Of a stretch of DNA of 46,762 nt, positions 25,064 to 33,878 are shown in pieces. This DNA comes from Roseburia sp. GTDB taxonomy: Bacteria > Bacillota > Clostridia > Lachnospirales > Lachnospiraceae. The position numbers were made by a program, and so were the translations under genes. The DNA lies in assembly GCA_022771695.1 (NCBI GenBank), contig JALEKJ010000041.1, forward strand, positions 1 to 46,762. The letters are read 5' to 3'. The notes below the pieces were generated by a model that made no database searches, had not been told where the DNA came from, and saw nothing but the letters and a program-made list of their open reading frames with translations. Within the stretch, counting starts at the first letter, position 1; each line of letters starts with the position of its first letter.

Positions 25064-27082
25064 ATGAAGCAAGCACTTGAACAAGCAATCTTACAAAAAG
25101 ACATCCAAGAAATTGAAAAATATTTAGCTCGCTATGAAGCAGAAAATCCTAGTGACTTTGATATCTATTCCTATAAGACGTCCTTGTCTCTGCTAAAAGA
25201 GGACTTTCAAACAGCCTATTGCTTTGCCAAGGCTGCGATTGACCACAATCCTTTTGACATAGAAGCAAATTATAATCTGATGCTTTGCGCTAAATTAACC
25301 TCACAGTATCCTATCGCTTATCAGTCCTTCCTTATGATTCAATTTCTACAGGCAAGGTATCAGATACAGATTATCGATACCGAAACTCTGACAATCTGGG
25401 AACAGGGTTTTCAATCGCTGACTGCTGAGTCTGCGCAGCTAAGGGACGAATTTTCACGTATAGAACGTAACCATCGTTATGCTATGTTGGATCCGTTTAA
25501 GAATTATCAGGAAAGCTTGTGCGGAAAAATATTGGAAAGTTATAATGGTCAATTTTATTATATTGGTCTTGCCGACAACTGGTATGAATCCTACTTTAAT
25601 CACTCTTTTGTCAAGGATCCTATCCATGCGAAGTGCGAGTTATTTCGCATCGCAGATATCAACACGAAATATGATATTTCTGCGGATTGCGGCAAAGTGT
25701 TGGTACCTGTCTGCCTAAATTATGATGTTACTCAAAAGGATTCTAACTATATCATTGATGCCAACCAAAATCCCAAGACGTTTTATCTGGAATCCGGAAG
25801 AGAAAAATACAGCTATCTCCCCATTGAAGGCGGCGCAACACTGCGGACGGGTTACCCTGCCGTCTTTGGTGCTCCGATTCCTCTGGAGCAAAAAGACACG
25901 AACAGACAAAAAAAGATTGTATTAAGCATCTTTATTGATAGCTTTAACTATTATCTTATAAAAGAAAAGGGCTTAGAAGCCCTGATGCCGGAGACATACC
26001 AATATTTTTCAAAAGGAGTCATCTGTAACAATTATTATTCCGGTTCCGAATGGACACTTCCCTCTATTGCAACTTATTGGACCGGAAAGCATTCCGGGCA
26101 CCATATGAATCTCATGGAAGATTATCGCTTTGATTTCATGAAAGATTCTAAAGTACTGGCGGAATATTTTCATGATGCCGGATATGTTACCGCAAAGATT
26201 GGCGGAAACGATGCTGTGACGCCATGGCAGGGATACATCCGCGGAATCGATCGCTTTACCTATCAATATTCGTCACAGCTTTTCCGCGCCAAAGAGGTCA
26301 TAGAAGATGTCATACAGCAAATAGAAACCTTCAAAGATACCTGCCAATATATTTGGTTTGATTTAGTTGATCTGCACGATATCGCCGGCGGATTTATGTG
26401 CTCCCTTCCGGTGCAGTCTAAAATTCCGTTGGCGAAACGAGCCATCGATAATAACATTAAGACGACTGTCAAACAAACCTATAGCCCTAATCGCAAAGAA
26501 ATTTTTATTCAACAATTACGGGAACTGGATTTTTACCTAGGCAGTTTATATCGCTATCTGGAACGAAACTATAAAGATGATGAAATAATCGTCTCGCTGT
26601 TTTCCGATCACGGAACCGCCTTCATGGTAGAAGATGAAAAACCATTCCTGTCAAATCAACGGATTAACGTGCCTTTCATGATTCGGGGTGGTAATGTTTT
26701 ACCTCAAACCTGCAATGAGATTATTGAATCCGCCGATTATGCATCTATCCTTTGCAAACTTGCAGGTATTTCGTATAGCTTTGATGGAACGGATGCCAAT
26801 CTTCCAATTACTTTCGGCGGCACAAGTGAGCGTGAGTTCGCCTTCTCCCAAAGTATTTTCCCCGGTGATTCTTACCGCGCTGCTTTGCACGGAAAAAACG
26901 TTCACTATTACGTAGAATCCAAGGAACCTGTCACGCCATGTCTTCGCATTGATTTAAGCCAAAAAACAAGTTTTCTTACAGACAATGAAGGCAATGTCAT
27001 TCAAAATCAAACTTTATTAGAAAAGTGTGAAGATATCATAAAAAATGAAATCTCTCATCTTCTGATTCATCCGATTGACTAA
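25064..27082 (+). CDS. Cytosolic TPR plus sulfatase/alkaline-phosphatase-superfamily protein
   Basis: The protein is 672 residues. Residues 1-~110 are TPR-like helices. Residues ~283-640 have an alkaline-phosphatase-superfamily fold: FIDSFNYY (metal ligand D292), SGSEWTLPS with a candidate nucleophile T331, WFDLVDLHD (431-439) and SDHGTAF (514-520). No signal peptide or membrane helices are visible, unlike LTA synthase or EptA-type phosphoethanolamine transferases, so it works in the cytoplasm. Companion LicD genes suggest a phospho- or phosphonodiester substrate, as a hydrolase or as a transferase moving the group between carriers. A sulfatase role is less likely because the Cys/Ser-x-Pro-x-Arg site is not seen. 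GAGG lies 8 bases before ATG. Confidence 0.78.
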   Translation: MKQALEQAILQKDIQEIEKYLARYEAENPSDFDIYSYKTSLSLLKEDFQTAYCFAKAAIDHNPFDIEANYNLMLCAKLTSQYPIAYQSFLMIQFLQARYQIQIIDTETLTIWEQGFQSLTAESAQLRDEFSRIERNHRYAMLDPFKNYQESLCGKILESYNGQFYYIGLADNWYESYFNHSFVKDPIHAKCELFRIADINTKYDISADCGKVLVPVCLNYDVTQKDSNYIIDANQNPKTFYLESGREKYSYLPIEGGATLRTGYPAVFGAPIPLEQKDTNRQKKIVLSIFIDSFNYYLIKEKGLEALMPETYQYFSKGVICNNYYSGSEWTLPSIATYWTGKHSGHHMNLMEDYRFDFMKDSKVLAEYFHDAGYVTAKIGGNDAVTPWQGYIRGIDRFTYQYSSQLFRAKEVIEDVIQQIETFKDTCQYIWFDLVDLHDIAGGFMCSLPVQSKIPLAKRAIDNNIKTTVKQTYSPNRKEIFIQQLRELDFYLGSLYRYLERNYKDDEIIVSLFSDHGTAFMVEDEKPFLSNQRINVPFMIRGGNVLPQTCNEIIESADYASILCKLAGISYSFDGTDANLPITFGGTSEREFAFSQSIFPGDSYRAALHGKNVHYYVESKEPVTPCLRIDLSQKTSFLTDNEGNVIQNQTLLEKCEDIIKNEISHLLIHPID

Positions 27083-27086
27083 AACC

Positions 27087-27122
27087 AAAAGAGGTAACTC
27101 AATATTATGAGTTACCTCTTTT
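27087..27122. terminator. Bidirectional terminator between convergent genes
   Basis: Perfect 15-base arms (27087-27101, 27108-27122) enclose a 6-base loop. Rightward it is followed by more T; leftward it ends in CTCTTTTGGTTTT. The stop codon of the leftward LicD gene lies in the loop. Confidence 0.85.
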
Positions 27123-28007
27123 TTTCGATACATTTTTTAGTTGTTTTTTATAAAAAGGATAATCATGCTTCTGTCCACCTCTCACCGGCGTCATGTAATC
27201 CTCCCCATATTCTGCTTTCAAGACAGTGTCCCAACCAACCGGCACCGATATATCCATCCCTTCAAATACCATCGATACGGCTTCATCAAACGCCTCCTGT
27301 GGCATACGGCAAGAACTTATTCGCGAGAAAGAATCCAGTTTCGTAATCTCTCCTTTGGCTTCCTCATCGTACATTGTGCGGATTCCTTCCATCAACATCG
27401 CTAACTGTTTCTTTAGATTGCCCGACCGTTCTAACGTCGCACCGCACAATTCTTCTACCGAATCTAATAATTTTTCTGTTTCCTCTGTATGCTTTTCACA
27501 CACTTCCCTGGCACTCTTCACAATGACATACAGGTTTTTCTGTAACTGTACATCCTCCTCCTCTACCGGCATATAATTTAAAGGAAAAATGTCCACTCCT
27601 ACCGCAAATGGGCATCCATACCATTCTTTCAACCACTCCGGTGAACCGTTTATCTTATTGGAATTCACGACTCTCGCAAAAATTTCTGTATATTGATCAT
27701 GCGTATAGAGCGAAAGTAATTTCCATCCCTCCGGCAATTCCGCTTCTGCAACCTTTAAAAAGCGCTTATAATCACAGGGTTTCATGGCAATGTCAATATC
27801 ATCATCCCACGGTACAAAGCCATGATGGCGTACCGCTCCAAGAAGCGTACCACAATCCGCGAAGTACGTGATATCATATTTTTTACATATGCGTCCTATT
27901 TCTTCAAGGACTTTCATCTGCGCAGCCCATGCTCTTTTCATCATCTCTTCTACTAAAAAGCCGTCCCGCTCTTCATCCTCAAAAAATCCCTCTGGAAATT
28001 CCAGCAT
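27105..28007 (-). CDS. licD: LicD-family phosphotransferase (paralogue 4)
   Basis: The protein is about 300 residues. Core: CGTLLGAVRHHGFVPWDDD then IDIAMK; VGVDIFPLNYMP; C-terminal YMTPVRGGQKHDYPFYKK. ATG at 28007 is preferred, because GAGGAGGG lies just upstream and the protein then begins LEFPEGFFEDEERDGF like its paralogues; ATG at 28040 has no site. It is a single-gene unit facing the sulfatase operon, driven by the palindromic promoter. It is the most divergent of the four related copies. Confidence 0.87.
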   Translation of the reverse strand: MLEFPEGFFEDEERDGFLVEEMMKRAWAAQMKVLEEIGRICKKYDITYFADCGTLLGAVRHHGFVPWDDDIDIAMKPCDYKRFLKVAEAELPEGWKLLSLYTHDQYTEIFARVVNSNKINGSPEWLKEWYGCPFAVGVDIFPLNYMPVEEEDVQLQKNLYVIVKSAREVCEKHTEETEKLLDSVEELCGATLERSGNLKKQLAMLMEGIRTMYDEEAKGEITKLDSFSRISSCRMPQEAFDEAVSMVFEGMDISVPVGWDTVLKAEYGEDYMTPVRGGQKHDYPFYKKQLKNVSKKRGNS

Positions 28008-28057
28008 ATCTTCCCTCCTCTGTACCGTATCCTTAACCATATCAATTCATAATATTT

Positions 28058-28087
28058 ATTGTACCATTTATTCCAAAATGGTACAAT
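28058..28087. promoter_or_regulatory. Palindrome acting as two overlapping divergent promoters
   Basis: Perfect 12-base arms (28058-28069, 28076-28087) surround 6 bases. Each arm reads outward as TGGTACAAT, a good extended -10 (TACAAT), and inward as TTGTAC, a partial -35. The -35/-10 spacing is 17 in both directions. Rightward it serves the gene at 28117, leftward the LicD at 28007. An operator function is also possible. Confidence 0.6.
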
Positions 28088-28116
28088 CATAATAAAAACA
28101 GGAGTATCATGATACC

Positions 28117-29280
28117 ATGAAAATACTTTTTTTAGACAGCCCCTCTTTTGGCAAGTATGACCTGATTTCCGCATTTGAACAAGCAGGCTATGAGATACAA
28201 TTATTTAATCATACCCAACTACATGATTACCGTAGCAGGGATTTCGACAATTATTTTGACGAACTAGTTAGTGTCAAGGACTTTTCCTTTGTTTTTTCAC
28301 TGAATTACTATCCCTCCATCTCAAACGGCTGTAATCGCAATCACCTGAAATATCTGTCATTCGTGTATGACAGCCCCCTGGTCTCCCTGTATTCATACAC
28401 TTTGATTAATCCCTGTAACTATATTTTTCTCTTTGACAAAGCCAGTTACCTTGATTTTGCCAAAGAAGGTATTGATACCGTATATTATCTGCCTCTGTGT
28501 GCAAACACCTCGCGTCTTAGCGCCATGCATCTTCCTGCTGAAAAACGTGCCATTTTGTCCAGCGATGTCTCTTTTGTAGGCGCACTGTACAACGAAGACC
28601 ACAATTTTTTAGACCGCATGACAGATTTGGACGAATATACAAAGGGCTATATTGATGCCATCATGCAGTCACAACTCAAAGTAAACGGCTATTTTTTCAT
28701 TGAAGAACTCCTTACGCCGGATATTATTGCCGCCATGAAGAAGTCTTTAGAATACAATACGCAGCCCGGCGGCACCGAATCTGATGCTTACGTCTATGCC
28801 AATTATTTTATTGCCCGAAAAATCACATCCATAGAGCGACAGGATATTCTGAAGTCAGTATCCAGTCACTATGATACCAAATTATATACCCATAACGCCA
28901 CACCTATGCTTCCTGATGTTCAGAACATGGGGGCTGTGGACTATTACGATGTAATGCCTCATGTATTCAAAAACAGCAAGATTAATCTAAACATTACGCT
29001 GCGTAGCATCCGCTCCGGCATGCCGCTTCGTGCATGGGATATTCTTGGTACCGGCGGTTTTCTGCTCAGTAATTATCAGGAAGATTTCTTTGACTTCTTT
29101 GTTCCCGGAGAGGACTTTGATTTCTTCGACGGCACAGAAGACTTGCTATCCAAGATTGAATACTATCTTTCTCACGAGAAGGAGCGAAAGGATATTTCTG
29201 AAAACGGTTTCCGGAAAGTTGTAGAAAATCATACCTACCTGCATCGCGTAAAAACTATGCTTGAAATTGCGGGTTTCTAA
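28117..29280 (+). CDS. CgeB-like glycosyltransferase (short type)
   Basis: The protein is 387 residues with a DUF3880/CgeB-type layout. N-terminal MKILFLDSPSFGKYDLISAFEQ is a Rossmann start, FVYDSPLVSLYSY is a family block, and a C-terminal GT-B half carries NITLRSIRSGMPLRAWDILG, NYQEDFFDFFVPGEDF and YYLSHEKERK. Close paralogues are at 33879 and 38760. ACAGGAGT precedes the ATG by 11 bases. It is paired with a longer CgeB-like gene 36 bases downstream. Its role is probably adding one sugar of the flagellin glycan; donor unknown. Confidence 0.8.
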   Translation: MKILFLDSPSFGKYDLISAFEQAGYEIQLFNHTQLHDYRSRDFDNYFDELVSVKDFSFVFSLNYYPSISNGCNRNHLKYLSFVYDSPLVSLYSYTLINPCNYIFLFDKASYLDFAKEGIDTVYYLPLCANTSRLSAMHLPAEKRAILSSDVSFVGALYNEDHNFLDRMTDLDEYTKGYIDAIMQSQLKVNGYFFIEELLTPDIIAAMKKSLEYNTQPGGTESDAYVYANYFIARKITSIERQDILKSVSSHYDTKLYTHNATPMLPDVQNMGAVDYYDVMPHVFKNSKINLNITLRSIRSGMPLRAWDILGTGGFLLSNYQEDFFDFFVPGEDFDFFDGTEDLLSKIEYYLSHEKERKDISENGFRKVVENHTYLHRVKTMLEIAGF

Positions 29281-29316
29281 ATGAAACACAGACATATTTG
29301 TAAAGGACGGATTTCT

Positions 29317-30948
29317 ATGATACAAAATGACTTGCATATTACCATTTGCAAAAACAATCATACTAAGGCCCTGTCTTTGCAATTTTTAGACATCCTTTTA
29401 GATGAGACACTGCTTTATGGCACGGTCTACATACCGACAGTCTGCTTTCGCAATGTAAGCACCTTAAACCATCGGCTTCCCGGCAAGCAGGTCTACGAAC
29501 TTGTACTGCGCCTTGCTTCCGAATATCCGGTAGTTCTTACTGACACCCCTCCTGCCAATGATAAAGAATGCATGGTTCTCGTCTTTGAACCGGAACCGCT
29601 TGGAATGGATTCCCTAAAATCCGACTGTTATATCATTTCGCGCTACAAAAGCCTTCTGCAGGAGCATCATTTTTTCGACGCTGCCGTTACCAGTATCTTA
29701 GATGCAGCCCAGTCTATCGACGCACAGAGTGAAATCATCTCTTTTTTGTCTGATATGTTGTCTGAGGCACCTGCTTACGAATACTTGTATGCCGGAAGTC
29801 AACCATTTTTAATTTATACCGGAGATACTGTCTGTTATCAGATACTATCTGTATTTGCTGAACAGTTCGGCGCAGCACTTCGCCGCCTCGGCTATCTCGT
29901 GGAATATTTTGATTTGTCTCAAGAAGATTTTACAGAAGCATATCGCTTCATTGGGAAAAACTATCAGGCTGTAATTGGCGTCCAGAGCTATATGTTCTCC
30001 GCAAAACTTAACCACGATATGGGATTTTTACACGATAAGATTATAGGACCCAAATACAACTTTATTCTCGACCATCCATCCAGAGTAGAAAATCATCTGA
30101 AAGAAGTTCCTAAACAGCTTACTATACTTGCAGTAGACCGGAATTATGCTGCCTACGCCAAAAAAACCTATCCCGTCAATGCCATCTTCTTCCCACCGGG
30201 TGGCATATGTACTTCATTTGAACCGCAAGAACGCATTTTTGATGTAACCTTTATCGGAAGTTACTTTGATAATTTTTCCTTTGTTCTGGAGCGATTCTCT
30301 GAATTTAGTCGCCAGGACCGCTTTCTCGCCAACCGTTTCTGGCTGATCATGAAAAAATCGCCTGCTCTACCGGCAGAGGAAGCTCTATCAATGGCATTGG
30401 AACATTATCATATGCAGCTTTCCTGGGCTGAATTTGCAGAGCTTTTCCACAGGTTCCGGGATTTGATTGTATATATGGCAACCTATTACCGTATGAAAGT
30501 ACTTAGGACTCTGCTAGAAGCCGGCATCCCTGTTCATGTATTTGGAACGAGTTGGAAATCATGCCCTCTTCGTGCAAACCCCAACTTTATCTGGCATAAT
30601 GAGGACCTTTCCACCGATGAGTGCCTTTTGGTTTGGCAACAATCAAAAATTGCCTTAAACACTATGACCTGGCATAAAGATGGCATTACAGAACGTATTT
30701 TGAACAGTATGCTTCAAAAGGCCGTTGTGCTCACAGAACGGAATCCCTATATGGAAGAAGCTTTCTGTGACGGAAAAGATGTTCTGCTGTATGATCTTGA
30801 TAAGCTTAACGAGCTTCCCAAAATAATTCAAAACACACTGCCTTATCCGGAAAAACTTTCTGCTATTGCCAAAAACGGCTATCTCAATGCACTTGAGAAT
30901 CATACATGGGACAGCCGTGCAAAAGAATTTATTCATATTTTAACCTAA
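29317..30948 (+). CDS. CgeB-like glycosyltransferase (long type)
   Basis: The protein is about 543 residues when ATG at 29317 is used, chosen because AAAGGA lies 9 bases upstream while ATG at 29281 directly abuts the previous stop with no site. An ~170-residue N-terminal extension is followed by QPFLIYTGDTVCYQIL, GPKYNFILDHPSRVEN, VDRNY, FPPGG and a C-terminal NTMTWHKDGITERILNSMLQ block, typical of this transferase group. It is the paralogue of the protein at 35012-36763 and always neighbours a short CgeB-like gene, so the two types may work as a pair. Confidence 0.78.
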   Translation: MIQNDLHITICKNNHTKALSLQFLDILLDETLLYGTVYIPTVCFRNVSTLNHRLPGKQVYELVLRLASEYPVVLTDTPPANDKECMVLVFEPEPLGMDSLKSDCYIISRYKSLLQEHHFFDAAVTSILDAAQSIDAQSEIISFLSDMLSEAPAYEYLYAGSQPFLIYTGDTVCYQILSVFAEQFGAALRRLGYLVEYFDLSQEDFTEAYRFIGKNYQAVIGVQSYMFSAKLNHDMGFLHDKIIGPKYNFILDHPSRVENHLKEVPKQLTILAVDRNYAAYAKKTYPVNAIFFPPGGICTSFEPQERIFDVTFIGSYFDNFSFVLERFSEFSRQDRFLANRFWLIMKKSPALPAEEALSMALEHYHMQLSWAEFAELFHRFRDLIVYMATYYRMKVLRTLLEAGIPVHVFGTSWKSCPLRANPNFIWHNEDLSTDECLLVWQQSKIALNTMTWHKDGITERILNSMLQKAVVLTERNPYMEEAFCDGKDVLLYDLDKLNELPKIIQNTLPYPEKLSAIAKNGYLNALENHTWDSRAKEFIHILT

Positions 30949-30983
30949 GGCGAATAAATCTGCAGCAGTCTGTCGAAAAAACA

Positions 30984-32132
30984 TCATTTATGGATGAAAG
31001 AGCCTCCCTTTTTCATCCATAAATCACCCTGTGCATCCATATGGTTTTTCATATAATATTCCAAAATTTTTTCAAAGACCAGCTCTTTGTAGACCACATA
31101 TTCGCCATATACCAATACTATCGCATATACTGAGTACTCCCCACATAGCTCCTCAAAAACATTTTCCTGATCATAAGCCCCGTATTCCAGCCGTTTCAGC
31201 AAATACTTTATTCTTCGGAGGTTCCTCAGAAGTTCCTCTGCAGACAATTCCTGTCTCCACAGTCGCTTTACTACACCGGCATTCTCTTCACATTCATCAA
31301 TGTCCGCCAACAGTTGATATTCCCGTAAATGAAGCCATCCGCGATTTTCTTCCTTCTGAAATATAGCTTTTATCTGTGCATGTCCCCCCATATCTGTCAA
31401 TGCATAAAGTTCCTCTCTCGCCCGTTCCTTGCTTTCTGCCAAATTCAATGCCTCTTCGCTGGGTGTCACTGCCTTAAACGGTCTGATGTCTGCATATTCT
31501 CTAGCAAAAACCAAGTTATAATCGTAATAGTTTCTCATCTTGCTGTATGAATTATCATGGTAGCACCAGGGAGTCTTCTGCCCCGCCACAACGCAGCGAT
31601 ACCCTGCCCGTTTATATTCCATGCACTGTGATATATCATAGAAATCCCAACCATCAAATAAGTCTTCCCTCCATGCGACATCGCCATGCGTTGCAATTAG
31701 CAGACCATCTACTGCCTCCACATCCATACAGCCTTCCTGTGTACCAGACAATTCCATCAATGCCGGTGTACAATTGTGCAGAATTTTCCCTGTATCCCAG
31801 TCTGTAACCGCTCTCGCATATTCGTCCAAATGTGACACACCAATGCACCCCATAAGCCCAATTTGCCTATCCTTTGCAAATACTGCCAACATATCCTGAA
31901 TAAAATATCTGTTAATAATAAATACATCCTGATGCAGGTATATTTTATATGCCGCATCTGTACTCTGTCTCCCTGCGTTATACCCTGCCGCCATCGAGGG
32001 TGCTTCCCGGACCACAAGTGTGTCTGTAACATACCCCTTAGGCACAATTAAACGATCCAGATAGCGCTGACATTCCATGTATTCCATCTCGTCGTTCACA
32101 CATAAAATGAACGCAATCTTTTTTTGATCCAT
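30984..32132 (-). CDS. PF13712-like glycosyltransferase
   Basis: The protein is about 382 residues. The N-terminal domain (KKIAFILCVNDEMEYMECQRY; AAGYNAGRQSTDAAYKIYLH; VEAVDGLLIATHGDVAWRED; WCYHDNSYSK) is clearly homologous to residues 1-215 of the 686-residue enzyme at 16895, but the GT2 second domain is absent. The start at 32132 aligns with that paralogue (MxxxKIAFI); an ATG at 32147 overlaps the upstream stop and its GGAGG abuts it. Residues 240-382 are helical and unrecognised. It is the last gene of the leftward operon from 36763. Confidence 0.75.
   Translation of the reverse strand: MDQKKIAFILCVNDEMEYMECQRYLDRLIVPKGYVTDTLVVREAPSMAAGYNAGRQSTDAAYKIYLHQDVFIINRYFIQDMLAVFAKDRQIGLMGCIGVSHLDEYARAVTDWDTGKILHNCTPALMELSGTQEGCMDVEAVDGLLIATHGDVAWREDLFDGWDFYDISQCMEYKRAGYRCVVAGQKTPWCYHDNSYSKMRNYYDYNLVFAREYADIRPFKAVTPSEEALNLAESKERAREELYALTDMGGHAQIKAIFQKEENRGWLHLREYQLLADIDECEENAGVVKRLWRQELSAEELLRNLRRIKYLLKRLEYGAYDQENVFEELCGEYSVYAIVLVYGEYVVYKELVFEKILEYYMKNHMDAQGDLWMKKGGSFIHK
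30986..31024 (-). terminator. Terminator overlapping the 3' end of a leftward gene
   Basis: 14-base arms (30986-30999, 31011-31024) enclose an 11-base loop; leftward it is followed by GATGTTTTTT. The stem includes the last codons and part of the stop of the gene at 30984. Rightward there is no T-run, so it mainly serves the leftward operon. Confidence 0.7.
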
Positions 32133-32143
32133 ATATCTGCCTA

Positions 32144-33844
32144 TCATCCTCCAATTCTTGCAATATTTTCTACAAAACTTTCTCGTTTGGGATTGCAGAA
32201 TGCCATCCTCTCTTGATATGCATCCATATCCAAAATTGACATACCAAATAATTCCTCAAGTTGTTTTAATTCCTTCAATATTGGTATCAGTCCAAAATCT
32301 TTCGCCACTTTTTCAAACGGAAGATATTCATCTATATCTGAGAATGACTTATACGTCTCTGCCAAAGCTCGATAGAATACAAACTTTGCCGGAACATTTT
32401 CTAGCATCCACTCCTGATCAAACCAGCGAAAGCGCCCATTTTCCCATACCGCATTTCGCAGAATCATATCCAAATATCCTTTTCTTAAAATCGGTCCATA
32501 TTTCTCTGAATCAGCAGTTCCAATCCCCAATACATACAAAAGATTTTTCTCCGAATCCGTTTGCTCGGATGACTTTAGGATCTCCTTCCACAGCATTTCA
32601 AACATTTGCGATGCCCGTTCCGCTTCGCCTGCACGGCAAGCTTCTATAAGCACTTTTTCTGCAAGTGGTGCCGTAAGATAATCTACCGATAATCTTCCCT
32701 CTGAGAATTCGCTACAAAGTACATCAAGTCCCTCTGCTGACATTTCCTTCTCATTCATCAGAATCTGTTGTATATGCACATCCTCTATTCCATCAAGTAA
32801 TTGAAATTTTTCGACTTTTCCATCCTTTGTAAACCGCGTTCCCATCCGATACTCTCTCGCTCGCATATCGTTCAATAATGCAAACGTAATCTCCCCAATA
32901 TCAGTTGCATCCGAACACTCCACCAAAAACGAATTTGCCATAAACTCAAATGCATTATTCTCAAGAATATCTTTATACAATGCCGCCTCATCCGCAATTA
33001 ACGTCTTCTTATCCGGTGCATAATAGCACTTCATGTTGTGCATATTGGCATCTTGTGGCAGATAATCCTGTGAATAAATAACCACTGGCAACTTATAGTC
33101 CGGCATCGGATAATAAAAAAATGTATGCAAAAATCCGCTTTCCCGAATCATTCTCTCAAGGTATTTTCTCGAGAATGTCCTTCCACTCCCGCTTCCAATA
33201 TTGTATTGATTAATACCGTCAAAAGGAACTCCTGTGTGATCTTCCCGTGCTCCGCACCAGTACTTTAGTCCATACTGATTTTCAATCGCTATCAGAAGTT
33301 TTCCATTCGGCTTTAACAACGCCTTAATTTTCTTTAAAAAATCTACATATGGATGCGCCATATCCGTATAGCTCCCCTGATATTCCAGCACACCAATTAG
33401 CGTAATATAATCAAATTTTTCTTTAAATTCAATATCGTTCAGATTCCCAACAATAATTTCAAGGTTCTCCCGTTCTCTACACCGCAACAATGTCGCCGCT
33501 GCTCTCCGTTTGGACAATTCTACCGCTGTCACTTTCCTGCACCGTTCACATAACATATTTGTAATTGCTCCGAGCCCACAGCCAATTTCCAACACATTTG
33601 CCTCTTTTTTAAACGGATACCAATTTAAAATATTTCTTCTGGTATGGGTCAGATGATAGTAGGTAGACCAATGAAAGTGATCCGCAATCGCCTTCACATA
33701 ATCTTCCTCTGCATTTGCAGCAATCAGCTCAATTATCAAATCCTCTACATCGCCTTCTGAATACTGATCGTTATTCTTATAGTATTTCAGATTAAATACC
33801 GGCTTGGGATTCATTTCCTTTATTAGTTCTTCATACCTTGTCAT
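32144..33844 (-). CDS. Class I SAM-dependent methyltransferase with long C-terminal region
   Basis: The protein is 566 residues. SAM motif I VLEIGCGLGAIT is at 84-95, acidic VELSKRRA follows, then DYITLIGVLEYQGSY and LLIAIENQYGLKYWCGA. The last ~280 residues have no domain I recognise and end helical. Proteins of this size and start are frequent in surface-glycan clusters of Clostridia. It may methylate a sugar hydroxyl or acidic group. GGAGGG lies 10 bases before ATG. Its stop overlaps the longest possible start of the next gene. Confidence 0.8.
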   Translation of the reverse strand: MTRYEELIKEMNPKPVFNLKYYKNNDQYSEGDVEDLIIELIAANAEEDYVKAIADHFHWSTYYHLTHTRRNILNWYPFKKEANVLEIGCGLGAITNMLCERCRKVTAVELSKRRAAATLLRCRERENLEIIVGNLNDIEFKEKFDYITLIGVLEYQGSYTDMAHPYVDFLKKIKALLKPNGKLLIAIENQYGLKYWCGAREDHTGVPFDGINQYNIGSGSGRTFSRKYLERMIRESGFLHTFFYYPMPDYKLPVVIYSQDYLPQDANMHNMKCYYAPDKKTLIADEAALYKDILENNAFEFMANSFLVECSDATDIGEITFALLNDMRAREYRMGTRFTKDGKVEKFQLLDGIEDVHIQQILMNEKEMSAEGLDVLCSEFSEGRLSVDYLTAPLAEKVLIEACRAGEAERASQMFEMLWKEILKSSEQTDSEKNLLYVLGIGTADSEKYGPILRKGYLDMILRNAVWENGRFRWFDQEWMLENVPAKFVFYRALAETYKSFSDIDEYLPFEKVAKDFGLIPILKELKQLEELFGMSILDMDAYQERMAFCNPKRESFVENIARIGG

Positions 33845-33878
33845 ATATGTCTTTCCCTCCCCATTCTATATTTTTTCA

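Noticed and set aside
9265-28007. Phosphocholine decoration of the glycan by LicD proteins.
   Set aside because: No choline transporter, choline kinase (LicA) or typical lic operon is present, while phosphonate genes are. It remains possible only if those genes are elsewhere.
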